Shown here: positions 16,738 to 24,819 of the stretch, piece by piece
Layout of the letters: each line of letters opens with the position of its first letter
How positions within the stretch are numbered: position 1 is the first letter of the stretch
Notes under the pieces: generated by a model
The model's database searches: none
Seen by the model: the letters and a program-made list of their open reading frames with translations, nothing else
Told to the model about the DNA's origin: nothing
Assembly: GCA_002441285.1 (NCBI GenBank)
Contig: DJVR01000056.1
Coordinates: forward strand, 1-33,913
Direction of reading: 5' to 3'
Length of the DNA: 33,913 nucleotides
DNA from: Candidatus Atribacteria bacterium UBA6251
GTDB taxonomy: Bacteria > Atribacterota > Phoenicimicrobiia > Phoenicimicrobiales > Phoenicimicrobiaceae
Translations under genes and position numbers: made by a program

Positions 16738-17430
16738 ATGAAAAAACAGCTACAAAATCTTTTACTTAAAATTTATCAAAGTTTGTACGATTATTTTGGA
16801 CCATTACATTGGTGGCCAGGAGATAGTACCTGGGAAATAATGGTAGGGGCAGTACTTACTCAAAATACCAATTGGAATAATGTAGTAAAGGCTATTCAGA
16901 ATTTAAAGAGGGAAAATTTATTAAGCCCTGATGCGTTATATAAGGTTGAAGAAAACAGGTTAGCTGATTTAATTAAACCTTCAGGTTATTATAATATTAA
17001 AACTAAAAGATTAAAAAATTTAGTAAATTTTGTTTTTGATGAATATCAAGGTTCAGAAGATTTAATGTTTAAGGAAGAAAGTGGTATTTTAAGAGAGAAA
17101 TTGTTATCTATAAAAGGGATTGGTCCGGAAACCGCAGATAGTATATTATTATATGCAGGGAATAAACCCTTTTTTGTGGTAGATTCCTATACTCGAAGAA
17201 TATTTTCCCGACATAAACTAATTCCGAAAAAGGCTAATTATAAACAAATTCAGGATTTTTTCAGTCTAAACTTGGAACCTGATGTAAGTCTATTTAATGA
17301 GTTTCATGCTCAAATAGTAATGCTGGGGAAAACCATTTGTAAAAATAATCAACCTAATTGTGTAATTTGCCCTTTAAAGTTTTTGAAGAAAGAGAAAAGA
17401 TTAAACAACATCAATGTATTAATTAGGTAG
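16738..17430 (+). CDS. Endonuclease III-related DNA glycosylase (MagIII/HP0602-like)
   Basis: Helix-hairpin-helix base-excision glycosylase of the endonuclease III-related group, 230 aa. It has 'WWPGDSTWEIMVGAVLTQNT' early, the HhH 'LLSIKGIGPETADSILLYAG', and the catalytic Asp in 'FFVVDSYTRR'. The Lys that gives Nth its lyase activity (position after GxG in 'GVGRKTA') is replaced by Pro-Glu, so it is probably monofunctional, as in MagIII 3-methyladenine glycosylase. The C-terminal Fe-S motif has three of four cysteines (C-x6-C-x2-C) and Lys where the fourth should be. The start ATG has no clear ribosome binding site. Confidence 0.85.
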   Translation: MKKQLQNLLLKIYQSLYDYFGPLHWWPGDSTWEIMVGAVLTQNTNWNNVVKAIQNLKRENLLSPDALYKVEENRLADLIKPSGYYNIKTKRLKNLVNFVFDEYQGSEDLMFKEESGILREKLLSIKGIGPETADSILLYAGNKPFFVVDSYTRRIFSRHKLIPKKANYKQIQDFFSLNLEPDVSLFNEFHAQIVMLGKTICKNNQPNCVICPLKFLKKEKRLNNINVLIR

Positions 17431-17545
17431 AAAAACCTTATAAGAGTTCTTTTCTTAGGCGAGGATTTTTTCTGGCTGATTCTTTTAATTTTATTGAAGA
17501 GAAACATATATTATAGGGTTGATTCTAAGTGAAGGAGTGAAAATT

Positions 17546-18784
17546 ATGTTAGAGAGAGTAAAAACAGAAAAAAAATCATTGGATAACTATCAGGATATTA
17601 TTGGTGAAGAAGAACTGAAAAAAATTAAAGAATTAGCCTTACCTTTAGAAGGGGAAAAAGTTATCCATATTAATTCAACCTCTTTTGGAGGTGGGGTAGC
17701 AGAAATTCTATCTGCACTGGTTCCCTTGATGAACGATTTAGGCTTAGAAGCGGATTGGCAGGTTATTAAAGGTTCAGAGGAGTTTTTCAATGTTACCAAA
17801 ATTTTACACAATGGTTTGCAAGGGATGGAAGTACGTCTAACTAAAGAGAATAAAGAAGTATTTTTAAAATATAATCAGTTGAACGAACAACTATTTGAGG
17901 GAGAATATGATTTTGTAGTAATTCATGACCCTCAACCTGTAGCTATACTACATTATCGCCAGGAAAAGAAAGGAAAATGGATCTGGAGATTTCACATTGA
18001 CCCTACTAATGCCCAGGAAAATATCTGGAAATTTATTAAGCCTTTTATAGAAAAGTACGATGCGGCTATTTTTACCCTAAAAGAATATGTAAAAGAAGAT
18101 CTTCGGATAAAGAAGACTGCCATTATCCCTCCAGCTATTGATCCCTTGAGCCCTAAAAATATTGAGTTAAGTCAGGAAGAAATCAATAATATTGTTACTC
18201 GCTATAATGTAGATACTAATCGGCCGATTATTACTCAGGTTTCCAGATTCGATCCCTGGAAAGATCCCCTGGGAGTTATTGATATGTACAGAGAAGTAAA
18301 AAAGGAAATCAAGGATGTACAATTAGTTCTGATTGCTTCTATGGCCCACGATGATCCAGAGGGATGGGAATATTATGAAAAAACCGCTCGCCATGCTGGG
18401 GAAGATGGTGATATTTTTCTTTTGTCCAACCTTAAGGGAGTTGGGAATTTGGAAGTTAATGCCTTTCAAAGGGCATCCAATGTGATTATTCAAAAATCTT
18501 TAAGGGAAGGTTTTGGCTTGGTAATAACTGAAGCCTTATGGAAAGGAAAGCCAGTAGTGGCAGCCAATGTAGGAGGAATTCCTTTACAGGTAGACAATCG
18601 AAGAACTGGTTATTTAGTAGGAGATGTAAAGGAGTGTGCAGAGAGAGTGATTTATTTTTTACAACATCCTGATCTTGCGCAAAAAATGGGTTTGGCAGGA
18701 AAAGAATATGTGAGAAAGAATTTTTTAATTACCCGATTATTAAAGGATTATTTGAATCTATTTAACCAGTTACTTTTAAAGTAA
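17546..18784 (+). CDS. treT: TreT-type trehalose synthase (GT4 glycosyltransferase)
   Basis: TreT joins NDP-glucose and glucose to make trehalose, reversibly. The 412-aa protein has the family N-terminus 'HINSTSFGGGVAEILSALVP', then 'HDPQPVAI', 'WRFHIDPTNAQENIW', 'QVSRFDPWKDPLGVI', and the GT4 nucleotide-sugar site 'SLREGFGLVITEALWKGKPV' with the EX7E pair. The start ATG at 17546 has AAGGAGTG about 8 bases upstream; an in-frame TTG at 17519 is less likely. It is followed after 255 bp by a ROK regulator and an alpha-glucoside/trehalose-type ABC importer, supporting a role in trehalose metabolism. Confidence 0.87.
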   Translation: MLERVKTEKKSLDNYQDIIGEEELKKIKELALPLEGEKVIHINSTSFGGGVAEILSALVPLMNDLGLEADWQVIKGSEEFFNVTKILHNGLQGMEVRLTKENKEVFLKYNQLNEQLFEGEYDFVVIHDPQPVAILHYRQEKKGKWIWRFHIDPTNAQENIWKFIKPFIEKYDAAIFTLKEYVKEDLRIKKTAIIPPAIDPLSPKNIELSQEEINNIVTRYNVDTNRPIITQVSRFDPWKDPLGVIDMYREVKKEIKDVQLVLIASMAHDDPEGWEYYEKTARHAGEDGDIFLLSNLKGVGNLEVNAFQRASNVIIQKSLREGFGLVITEALWKGKPVVAANVGGIPLQVDNRRTGYLVGDVKECAERVIYFLQHPDLAQKMGLAGKEYVRKNFLITRLLKDYLNLFNQLLLK

Positions 18785-18935
18785 AGCATATCAAACATAT
18801 CATATATGGAAATTTTTATAATTTAGCTTAATAATTTCCGATTACCTTCTTCTACCTTACTTAATTTCTTATTCTTAACGAATAAAATATTTCTAAAAAA
18901 AGAAGGATTTTTTAGCTTGTTCAAAGTATATATTA

Positions 18936-18974
18936 ATTAGAGATACTTGATTCAGTGAAGAAAGTATCTCTAAT
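18936..18974. promoter_or_regulatory. Perfect 13-bp inverted repeat upstream of the ROK gene
   Basis: ATTAGAGATACTT at 18936-18948 and its exact complement at 18962-18974, 13-nt loop. No T tract follows, so it is not a normal terminator. Its position about 65 bp before the ROK start suggests an operator for autoregulation or an mRNA leader hairpin. Confidence 0.45.
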
Positions 18975-19039
18975 GATTCATTTAGAATTAATATCAGAAT
19001 GAAATAAAAGGAAAGTTGATTAGATATTATTTTTAGATT

Positions 19040-20299
19040 ATGAATAATATTCGTCAGGGGAATAAACAATTAATTAAAGAACTAAACCGGGCTCTGGTGA
19101 TCAATACAATTCTCAATTATGGACCTCTTTCTCGTACCAGGATAGCCGAGCTAACTGATTTAAATCTTTCCACGATTTCTAATATTGTTTCGGATTTAAT
19201 CAGTAAAGAATTGATTCATGAAACTGGAGAAGGGAAATCAAAAGGAGGGAGAAAACCCATCCTTCTGGAATTCAATAGTAATGAGAAGTCTGTTTTAGGG
19301 ATAAAGATAGGACTGGATGGAATAGTTGTAGGTTTGCTTAATTTAAAATCTAAGATTTTGGATAAAAAATTTGTTCCTTGCCCGATAAAACAAGAGGAAA
19401 AAAGCATATTAGAATTTTTAAGTAAAGCCATTCAAGCGCTATTAAGGAAAAATAAAACTAAATTAGAGGAAATAGTTGGTTGTGGAATCGGAATTTCAGG
19501 GTTAGTTAACCAAAAAGAAGGTTATTTGGTTTTTTCTCCTATATTGCAATGGAAAAAAGTGAGATTTCGGGAAATTTTAGAAGAGAAATTTAAATTTCCA
19601 GTATTTATAGATAAAGATGTCAATACATTAGCCCTGGCAGAAAAGCGTTTTGGGGCAGGTAAAAATATTAACCATTTCATTTGTATTACTATTGGAAAAG
19701 GAGTAGGAGCTGGGGTAGTAATCAACGGAGAAATTTATTATGGTGGCTACGGAGGGGCAGGAGATTTTGGGCATATCACTATTGAAAAAGATGGCCCTCG
19801 CTGTTATTGTGGCAAGAATGGATGTTTGGAAATTTTTTCTTCAGATCAATTCATAATAAACAGGATGAAGGAGTTTTTAGCTAAAAAAGATAGTCAGGAA
19901 ATAAAGAATTTTTTCAGTGCTAAAAAGGATTTAACTTTACTTTCTGCTCAAGAAATTTTAGAACTTGCGACCAAAGGAGAGATTTTATCTCAAAGTATTT
20001 TCCGAGAATTAGGAGAGAACCTGGCTTGGGGGATAATGAATTTAATCTCTCTTTTTGATCCGGAGTTGATTTTAATTGGAGGAGATGGCGCGAAAGCGGG
20101 TGAATTAATTTTTAATCCAATTCGGGGGAAAATAAAGGAATATTTTCCTTTTAAACCTGAACTTAAAATTCTACCTACGCAAACTGGTGAGGATGGGTGG
20201 ATTACTGGGGCAGCTGAATTGGTATTGCAGGAAGTTTTTAAAACTCCCATTTTTAAGCCCAAAAAAGAAGTAGTTCTGAAATCTGCTTTTCATTGGTAA
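19040..20299 (+). CDS. ROK-family transcriptional regulator
   Basis: A 419-aa repressor/ORF/kinase protein. An N-terminal winged helix (residues about 12-75) contains 'LSRTRIAELTDLNLSTISNI' as helix-turn-helix and 'GRKPILLEFN' as wing end. The C-terminal ROK domain shows 'FIDKDVNTLALAEKRFGAG', 'ITIGKGVGAGVVINGEIYYG', 'GAGDFGHITIE', and the zinc motif 'CYCGKNGCLE'. The DNA-binding part and the extra length favour a regulator (NagC/XylR type) rather than a sugar kinase. It sits directly before the sugar transporter genes and probably controls them in response to glucose or a trehalose-derived ligand (inference). Confidence 0.88.
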   Translation: MNNIRQGNKQLIKELNRALVINTILNYGPLSRTRIAELTDLNLSTISNIVSDLISKELIHETGEGKSKGGRKPILLEFNSNEKSVLGIKIGLDGIVVGLLNLKSKILDKKFVPCPIKQEEKSILEFLSKAIQALLRKNKTKLEEIVGCGIGISGLVNQKEGYLVFSPILQWKKVRFREILEEKFKFPVFIDKDVNTLALAEKRFGAGKNINHFICITIGKGVGAGVVINGEIYYGGYGGAGDFGHITIEKDGPRCYCGKNGCLEIFSSDQFIINRMKEFLAKKDSQEIKNFFSAKKDLTLLSAQEILELATKGEILSQSIFRELGENLAWGIMNLISLFDPELILIGGDGAKAGELIFNPIRGKIKEYFPFKPELKILPTQTGEDGWITGAAELVLQEVFKTPIFKPKKEVVLKSAFHW

Positions 20300-20402
20300 T
20301 TGATTGCTACTGGATTTTTTACCCTAAAGATTAAGGAGGTGGTATTTAAAGACCCAAAAATAACTTTAAAAGGTAAAAATCAAAAAAATTGAGGAGGAAA
20401 AA

Positions 20403-21677
20403 ATGTTTAAAAGATTAATTTTGCTTGTTTCAGTAATAAGTTTAATTAGTATCTTTTCATTAGGGGTTCTGGGTGCTTCTAGTGTAACTGTTTTAGGTAC
20501 CTGGACAGGTGCAGAGGAGGAAGCCTTTAATCAGATGGTTGCTCCTTTCGAAAGCCAGACTGGAATTGATGTAAAATTTACTGGAACTAGAGATTTACCG
20601 GCAGTTTTAACTGCTCAGGTAGAAGCCGGTAGCCCACCTGATCTATCTGCTTTACCTAATCCAGGTCAGATGGCTGAATTTGCCCGAGCTGGAAAACTGG
20701 TAGATTTAAGTACTTTTATGGATATGAAAGTATTAGGTAGCGATTATTCACCTACTTGGTTGGATCTAGGTTCCTACGAAGGAAAGTTGTTTGGAGTTTT
20801 TATATCGGCAGATTTAAAAAGCTTAGTTTGGTATAGTCCAAAAGCCTTTGCACAAGGTGGTTACGCTGTACCAAAAACCTGGGATGAAATGCTAGCCCTT
20901 TCTGATCAGATGGTAAAAGAGGGAAAAACTCCTTGGGCTATAGGATTTGAAAGTGGAGCAGCAAGTGGATGGCCTGGCACAGATTGGATCGAAGATATTA
21001 TGTTACGTACTGTAGAACCAGAAGTATATGATTTATGGGTTTCTCATGGAATTTCCTGGCTTGATGAAAGAGTAAAAAGGGCGTTTGAAATATTTGGTCA
21101 GATTGCTTTAAACGAAAAATATGTCTATGGTGGACCTAATGCTATACTAACTATTAATTTTGGGGATTCTCCCGATGCCTTATTTACTACTCCACCCAAT
21201 GCTTATATGCACAGACAGGCTACCTTTATCAAGAGCTTTATCCTGGATCATAATCCTCAACTAGTTCCGGGAGAAGATTTTGATTTCTTCCCCTTACCAC
21301 CAATCGATGCTAAATTAGGGACTCCTGCTTTAGGGGCAGCTGATCTCTTTGCAGCTTTTAAAAACACACCGGAAGCTCAAGCATTAATTAAGTATATTGC
21401 TTCCCCAGAAGCCCAGGAGATATGGGTAGGTAAATTAGGAAAACTTTCTGCTAATAAACGGGTTAATCCTGCTGCTTATCCCGATGATTTGACCCGTAAA
21501 GCAGCCAAGATTCTAAGCGAAGCCTCTACTTTCCGTTTTGATGGGTCTGATTTGATGCCATCAGCGGTAGGTGCTGGTTCTTTCTGGACAGGAGTTTTGG
21601 ATTATGTTAGTGGAGTACGTCTAGATAATGTTTTGATGACTATTGAAGCCAGTGCTCTGGATGCTTATCGGAAATAG
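20403..21677 (+). CDS. Sugar ABC transporter substrate-binding protein (alpha-glucoside type)
   Basis: Family 1 extracellular solute-binding protein, 424 aa. Residues 1-25 form a Sec signal peptide ending 'GVLGA', without a lipobox Cys, so it would be released or anchored by other means. The mature part begins 'SSVTVLGTWTGAEEEAF' and contains 'VEAGSPPDLSALPNPGQMAE' and 'GKLFGVFISADLKSLVWY', resembling AglE-type alpha-glucoside binding proteins. Best guess of ligand: trehalose, maltose or sucrose. GAGGAGG ends 6 nt before the ATG. A strong hairpin lies between this gene and the first permease, a common way to keep binding protein more abundant than permease. Confidence 0.88.
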   Translation: MFKRLILLVSVISLISIFSLGVLGASSVTVLGTWTGAEEEAFNQMVAPFESQTGIDVKFTGTRDLPAVLTAQVEAGSPPDLSALPNPGQMAEFARAGKLVDLSTFMDMKVLGSDYSPTWLDLGSYEGKLFGVFISADLKSLVWYSPKAFAQGGYAVPKTWDEMLALSDQMVKEGKTPWAIGFESGAASGWPGTDWIEDIMLRTVEPEVYDLWVSHGISWLDERVKRAFEIFGQIALNEKYVYGGPNAILTINFGDSPDALFTTPPNAYMHRQATFIKSFILDHNPQLVPGEDFDFFPLPPIDAKLGTPALGAADLFAAFKNTPEAQALIKYIASPEAQEIWVGKLGKLSANKRVNPAAYPDDLTRKAAKILSEASTFRFDGSDLMPSAVGAGSFWTGVLDYVSGVRLDNVLMTIEASALDAYRK

Positions 21678-21697
21678 AATTAGACAGTTTTGATTCT

Positions 21698-21757
21698 GAT
21701 ATTGCCTGAAGGTAAGTTTTTAAATAACCTTCAGGCAATATCTAATCTGTGTTTTTT
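21698..21757 (+). terminator. Intercistronic hairpin between binding protein and permease
   Basis: A perfect 16-bp stem (21698-21713 with 21727-21742, 13-nt loop) followed 9 nt later by six T residues. It is either a partial terminator or an RNA-stabilising structure, as known in malE-malF type operons. The permeases follow within 140 bp on the same strand. Confidence 0.75.
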
Positions 21758-21873
21758 AATTATATTTTTTAATTGAAGAAAAAAGGTTTAATTATACTGC
21801 TGATTCTTGGTAAGAATATAAATTATTTACTAAGACTCGTATAGTAAATTTTATTTATAGAAAGGGAAAAACC

Positions 21874-22746
21874 TTGTTAAATACTAAAAAATATGTTCCT
21901 TGGTTATATATTTTACCAGCAATTTTTCTTTTATTTTTCTTTTTGGTTTATCCTTCAATTAATACTATTTATATCTCCTTTTTTAATTTTAATTCCGAAA
22001 TATTTGTAGGAATTGAAAATTATCTTTACTGTTTTACTAATGAAATTATGCTTAATTCATTTAAGAACAATGCTCTCTGGGTAATTTTATTTGTGCCTAT
22101 TACCGTTTTTCTTGGTTTAATCATCGCAGTTTTGTTAGATCGAGTAAAATATGAGTCCTGGATAAAATCAATTATCTTTATGCCTATGGCTATTTCTTTT
22201 GTAGGTGCTGGGGTAATCTGGAAGTTTGTTTATGCTTATCGGCCAGCTTCAGCTGCTCAAACTGGAATTCTCAATGCTTTACGTATGGCTTTTCAATTAG
22301 AACCAATTCCCTGGCTGATTATCAGGCCCTGGTTAAATAATTTTTGTCTAATTGTAGTAGGAATCTGGATTTGGACTGGATTTTGCATGGTTATTTTATC
22401 AGCAAGTTATAAAGGCATACCTCGTGAATTATTAGAGGCAGCTAGAGTGGATGGTGCCTCTGAATTTAAAGTGTTTTGGCAGATTACTTTGCCTTTAATG
22501 AAACCTACTTTAGCAGTAGTAGCTACTACAATGACCATTAATGTACTTAAAATTTTTGATATCGTCTATGTGATGACCAATGGAAATTATAATACAGAAG
22601 TAATTGCCAATCGAATGTATAAAGAGATGTTTATTTTTAGAAATTATGGTAGAGCAAGTGCAATCGCGGTTATTTTATTAGTATTGATTATTCCGATGAT
22701 AGTGATTAATATCCAGCGTTTTAGAGAACAGGAGGGGATAAGATAA
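21874..22746 (+). CDS. Sugar ABC transporter permease 1 (MalF/AglF type)
   Basis: Inner-membrane subunit, 290 aa, about six hydrophobic helices. The cytoplasmic EAA loop reads 'PRELLEAARVDGASEFKVFW' near 197-216, the contact site for the ATPase. The start is a TTG at 21874 with AAAGGG about seven bases upstream; no ATG lies nearby. The stop overlaps the next gene's ATG by one base (TAATG). No ATPase gene is in the operon, so a shared MsmX/MalK-like ATPase encoded elsewhere is expected. Confidence 0.9.
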   Translation: MLNTKKYVPWLYILPAIFLLFFFLVYPSINTIYISFFNFNSEIFVGIENYLYCFTNEIMLNSFKNNALWVILFVPITVFLGLIIAVLLDRVKYESWIKSIIFMPMAISFVGAGVIWKFVYAYRPASAAQTGILNALRMAFQLEPIPWLIIRPWLNNFCLIVVGIWIWTGFCMVILSASYKGIPRELLEAARVDGASEFKVFWQITLPLMKPTLAVVATTMTINVLKIFDIVYVMTNGNYNTEVIANRMYKEMFIFRNYGRASAIAVILLVLIIPMIVINIQRFREQEGIR

Positions 22747-23603
22747 TGAAAAGACCAGTTTCTCCCTTTACTCGCTTACCATTACATTTAGTGATCATTT
22801 TTATAGCTTTTATCTGGCTACTTCCCAGTGTCGGTTTATTGATTACTTCTTTTCGAGGTTCAGCAGAAGTCGCTTCTTCCGGCTGGTGGTCTGTTTTTCA
22901 GCATCCTTTCAATTTTACCTATTTTACTTTAGAAAATTATTATCAAGTAATCAGTAGAATAGGAATGGGAAGAGCCTTTTTAAATACTTTATATATTACT
23001 ATTCCTTCAACTATAATTCCAATATTGATTGCTTCTCTAGCAGCTTATGCCTTTGCCTGGATGGACTTTCCAGGTAGAAGATTTTTATTTGTGCTCTTAG
23101 TGGGTTTATTAGTAGTGCCTTTACAAATGACCTTAATACCAATCTTGCGGGTTTTTAATAAATTTGGATTAGCTGGTACTTTTCCGGGAATCTGGTTGGC
23201 CCATACAGGTTATGGACTGCCCTTAATTATCTATTTATTATATAACTTTATTTCTGGTCTCCCCAGTGAATTATTCGATTCATCTTCTATCGATGGAGCT
23301 GGGCATTTACAGGTATTTACTAAGATAGTTCTGCCTTTATCCATCCCTGCTTTAGCCTCGGTCACCATTTTTCAGTTCTTATGGGTTTGGAATGACCTTC
23401 TGGTAGCCTTAGTATATTTAGGAGGTACCCCGGATGTAGCACCGATGACTGTACGGATAAGTGCCTTAGTGGGTTCTTATGGTCAGGATTGGGAATTACT
23501 TACCGCAGCCGCTTTTGTCTCTATGGCTCTGCCTTTAGTCCTTTTTCTAAGTCTCCAACGATATTTTGTAAGAGGGATTTTAGCTGGGGCAGTGAAAGGC
23601 TAA
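22746..23603 (+). CDS. Sugar ABC transporter permease 2 (MalG/AglG type)
   Basis: Second membrane subunit, 285 aa, six predicted helices. The EAA loop is slightly divergent, 'PSELFDSSSIDGAGHLQVFT' at about 177-196, with Ser-Ser replacing the Ala-Ala of most relatives but keeping DGA. A single-base overlap with permease 1 shows translational coupling. It is the last gene before a relic IS200 element and a change in gene character; no ATPase or glycosidase gene follows. Confidence 0.9.
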   Translation: MKRPVSPFTRLPLHLVIIFIAFIWLLPSVGLLITSFRGSAEVASSGWWSVFQHPFNFTYFTLENYYQVISRIGMGRAFLNTLYITIPSTIIPILIASLAAYAFAWMDFPGRRFLFVLLVGLLVVPLQMTLIPILRVFNKFGLAGTFPGIWLAHTGYGLPLIIYLLYNFISGLPSELFDSSSIDGAGHLQVFTKIVLPLSIPALASVTIFQFLWVWNDLLVALVYLGGTPDVAPMTVRISALVGSYGQDWELLTAAAFVSMALPLVLFLSLQRYFVRGILAGAVKG

Positions 23604-23701
23604 CTGGTCAAATTTCCAGCAGAGTCTAGACTTGTTATTCTTCTTTTTCTACTTCTTTTTTTGAAATGAATGAATAGACGGCGATATGATACAATGAACT
23701 T

Positions 23702-24133
23702 ATGGAAATAAGACTATCAGGACATAGTGCCTATCGCACCGAATATCATATCGTCTGGATACCCAAATATCGCTGCCGTATCCTAAATCCTGGTCTACGA
23801 GGATATCTCAGGAAACTTTTTCCGAGAATACTCCGAAGTCTGCCAGGCTGTGAAATCATTGAATGCAGTATCCAGTTAGATCATATCTATATGGTGATGA
23901 TTATACTTCCTAGTTACAGAGTATCCGAGGTCATAGGCAAAATAAAATGTCGGACAGCAAGCAGACTCAGGAAAAAATTTCCCTGGCTATTCCAGGTGTA
24001 CTAGAAAGAAAATATCGTCTGGTTATCCGGTTACTTTGTCTTGACCATAGGCCTGGATGAAAAGAGCATCCTAGAATATGTCAAGTATCAAAAAACCCAG
24101 AATTTAGATCAAGCGAAGTTTGAATTGTTTTAA
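23702..24133 (+). pseudogene. tnpA: IS200/IS605-family TnpA transposase, nonsense mutated
   Basis: Y1 transposase of single-stranded 'peel and paste' elements. The opening 'YRTEYHIVWIPKYR' and later 'SGYFVLTIGLDEKSILEYV' are typical. A TAG at 24002-24004 interrupts the frame where relatives have Trp ('VYWKENIVW'); the frame continues to TAA at 24133, giving normal length (143 codons). The HUH metal motif is damaged: 'DHIYMV' has Tyr63 where the second His should be. The catalytic Tyr126 in 'LEYVKYQ' is still there. Two independent inactivating changes indicate a dead insertion. No tnpB is present. Confidence 0.85.
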
Positions 24134-24165
24134 AGTGGCACGGGCATGCCCTTGGGTATCTACTA
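24134..24165 (+). repeat. Right-end hairpin of the IS200 relic
   Basis: Directly after the tnpA stop, a GGGC-AT-GCCC core lies in a wider imperfect palindrome and is followed by GGTATCTACTA. IS200-type right ends carry such subterminal hairpins close to the tnpA stop. A close copy occurs at 28643-28678. Confidence 0.6.
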
Positions 24166-24168
24166 TTC

Positions 24169-24300
24169 TTTTATATATCCTGTGTAGTTACTATTGCAGT
24201 TTTATGGGGAGAGATTGGAAATAAGCGTACTTTATTTACTATTACTTTTACTTCTATTTTAGCAATGATTTTAACATCTGTTACTCGATTTGTATATTAG
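24169..24300 (+). pseudogene. C-terminal fragment of a FeoB-like membrane protein
   Basis: Right after the IS200 end an open frame without start codon reads 'CVVTIAVLWGEIGNKRTLF' and then a hydrophobic helix to a TAG at 24298-24300. The pattern C-x-x-T-(x)n-E-x-G followed by a membrane helix resembles the last helices of ferrous iron transporter FeoB or related nucleoside-recognition (Gate) domains. The rest of the gene is absent, presumably lost in the rearrangement that placed the IS here. The Fur gene 0.5 kb downstream fits an iron locus. FeoB identity is tentative. Confidence 0.4.
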
Positions 24301-24754
24301 AAAACAGCATATAGTATCGAGTATATAGTTATATGGTATATAGTGAAGAATCCAAAAGTTAGTAGCTGGGAGTCAGAAATCAAATTCGTAACTCGTATCT
24401 TGCGTGTTAGTACAGAGCGTATAATACGTAGGACCTCGATACATCGAACCCACTAATCGTCGGAAAGACGTTCTTCGTTTTTACGAGGGCAGGCATGTTT
24501 GTCAAGGTAGGGGTTTGATTTATCGAATCCGCAAAGCTCATGCCTGAAAAAATCTAAAAATATATACAGAATTTTTACTATAATATAATTTTGTAATTTT
24601 TGAATTTTAATTTTTTCATTCCATATATAATACGATATGCTGGTCACCGTTAACTAATACTGATCTAGTTGATTGGTAGATTAGCAGATTAGCAAATTGG
24701 AAGATTTTAAAGGTTTTAGATTATGGTTTTAAGTGTTTAGCTTACTAAAAATAA
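24301..24754. other. Non-coding stretch with hairpin element and short-period arrays
   Basis: No convincing gene. 24307-24342 has heptamer-like units (GTATATA type). 24430-24545 is GC-richer and strongly structured: CCTCG...CGAGG enclosing CGTC-ggaaa-GACG, then AGGCATG (24491-24497) pairing with CATGCCT (24539-24545) around an inner pairing of GGGTTTGAT with ATCGAATCC. 24666-24705 is an octamer array with T first, G third and AT last in all five units. The structured part looks like a dispersed repeat or small mobile relic. Confidence 0.5.
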
Positions 24755-24803
24755 TTGACAAAAAAGTTTATATAGTATAAGATATTAATGAAAACGATTA
24801 TCA
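24755..24803 (+). promoter_or_regulatory. fur promoter with Fur box
   Basis: TTGACA at 24755-24760 and a TATAAG/TAAGAT -10 region at 24776-24783 precede TGAAAAC-G-ATTATCA at 24789-24803, a 7-1-7 match to the Fur box consensus TGATAAT-N-ATTATCA. The box overlaps the expected transcription start, implying autorepression. A near-duplicate lies at 30198-30246. Confidence 0.75.
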
Positions 24804-24819
24804 ATAAGGAAGGATTTAA

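Noticed and set aside
20335..20391. Leader peptide with AGGAGGTGG upstream of the sugar-binding protein
   Set aside because: The only GTG overlaps the ribosome-binding-like site itself, and the 17-codon peptide has no features; probably a chance purine run.
24453..24647. Minus-strand ORF of 64 codons
   Set aside because: Covers the structured repeat element; its amino-acid sequence reflects palindromic DNA, and no ribosome binding site was seen.
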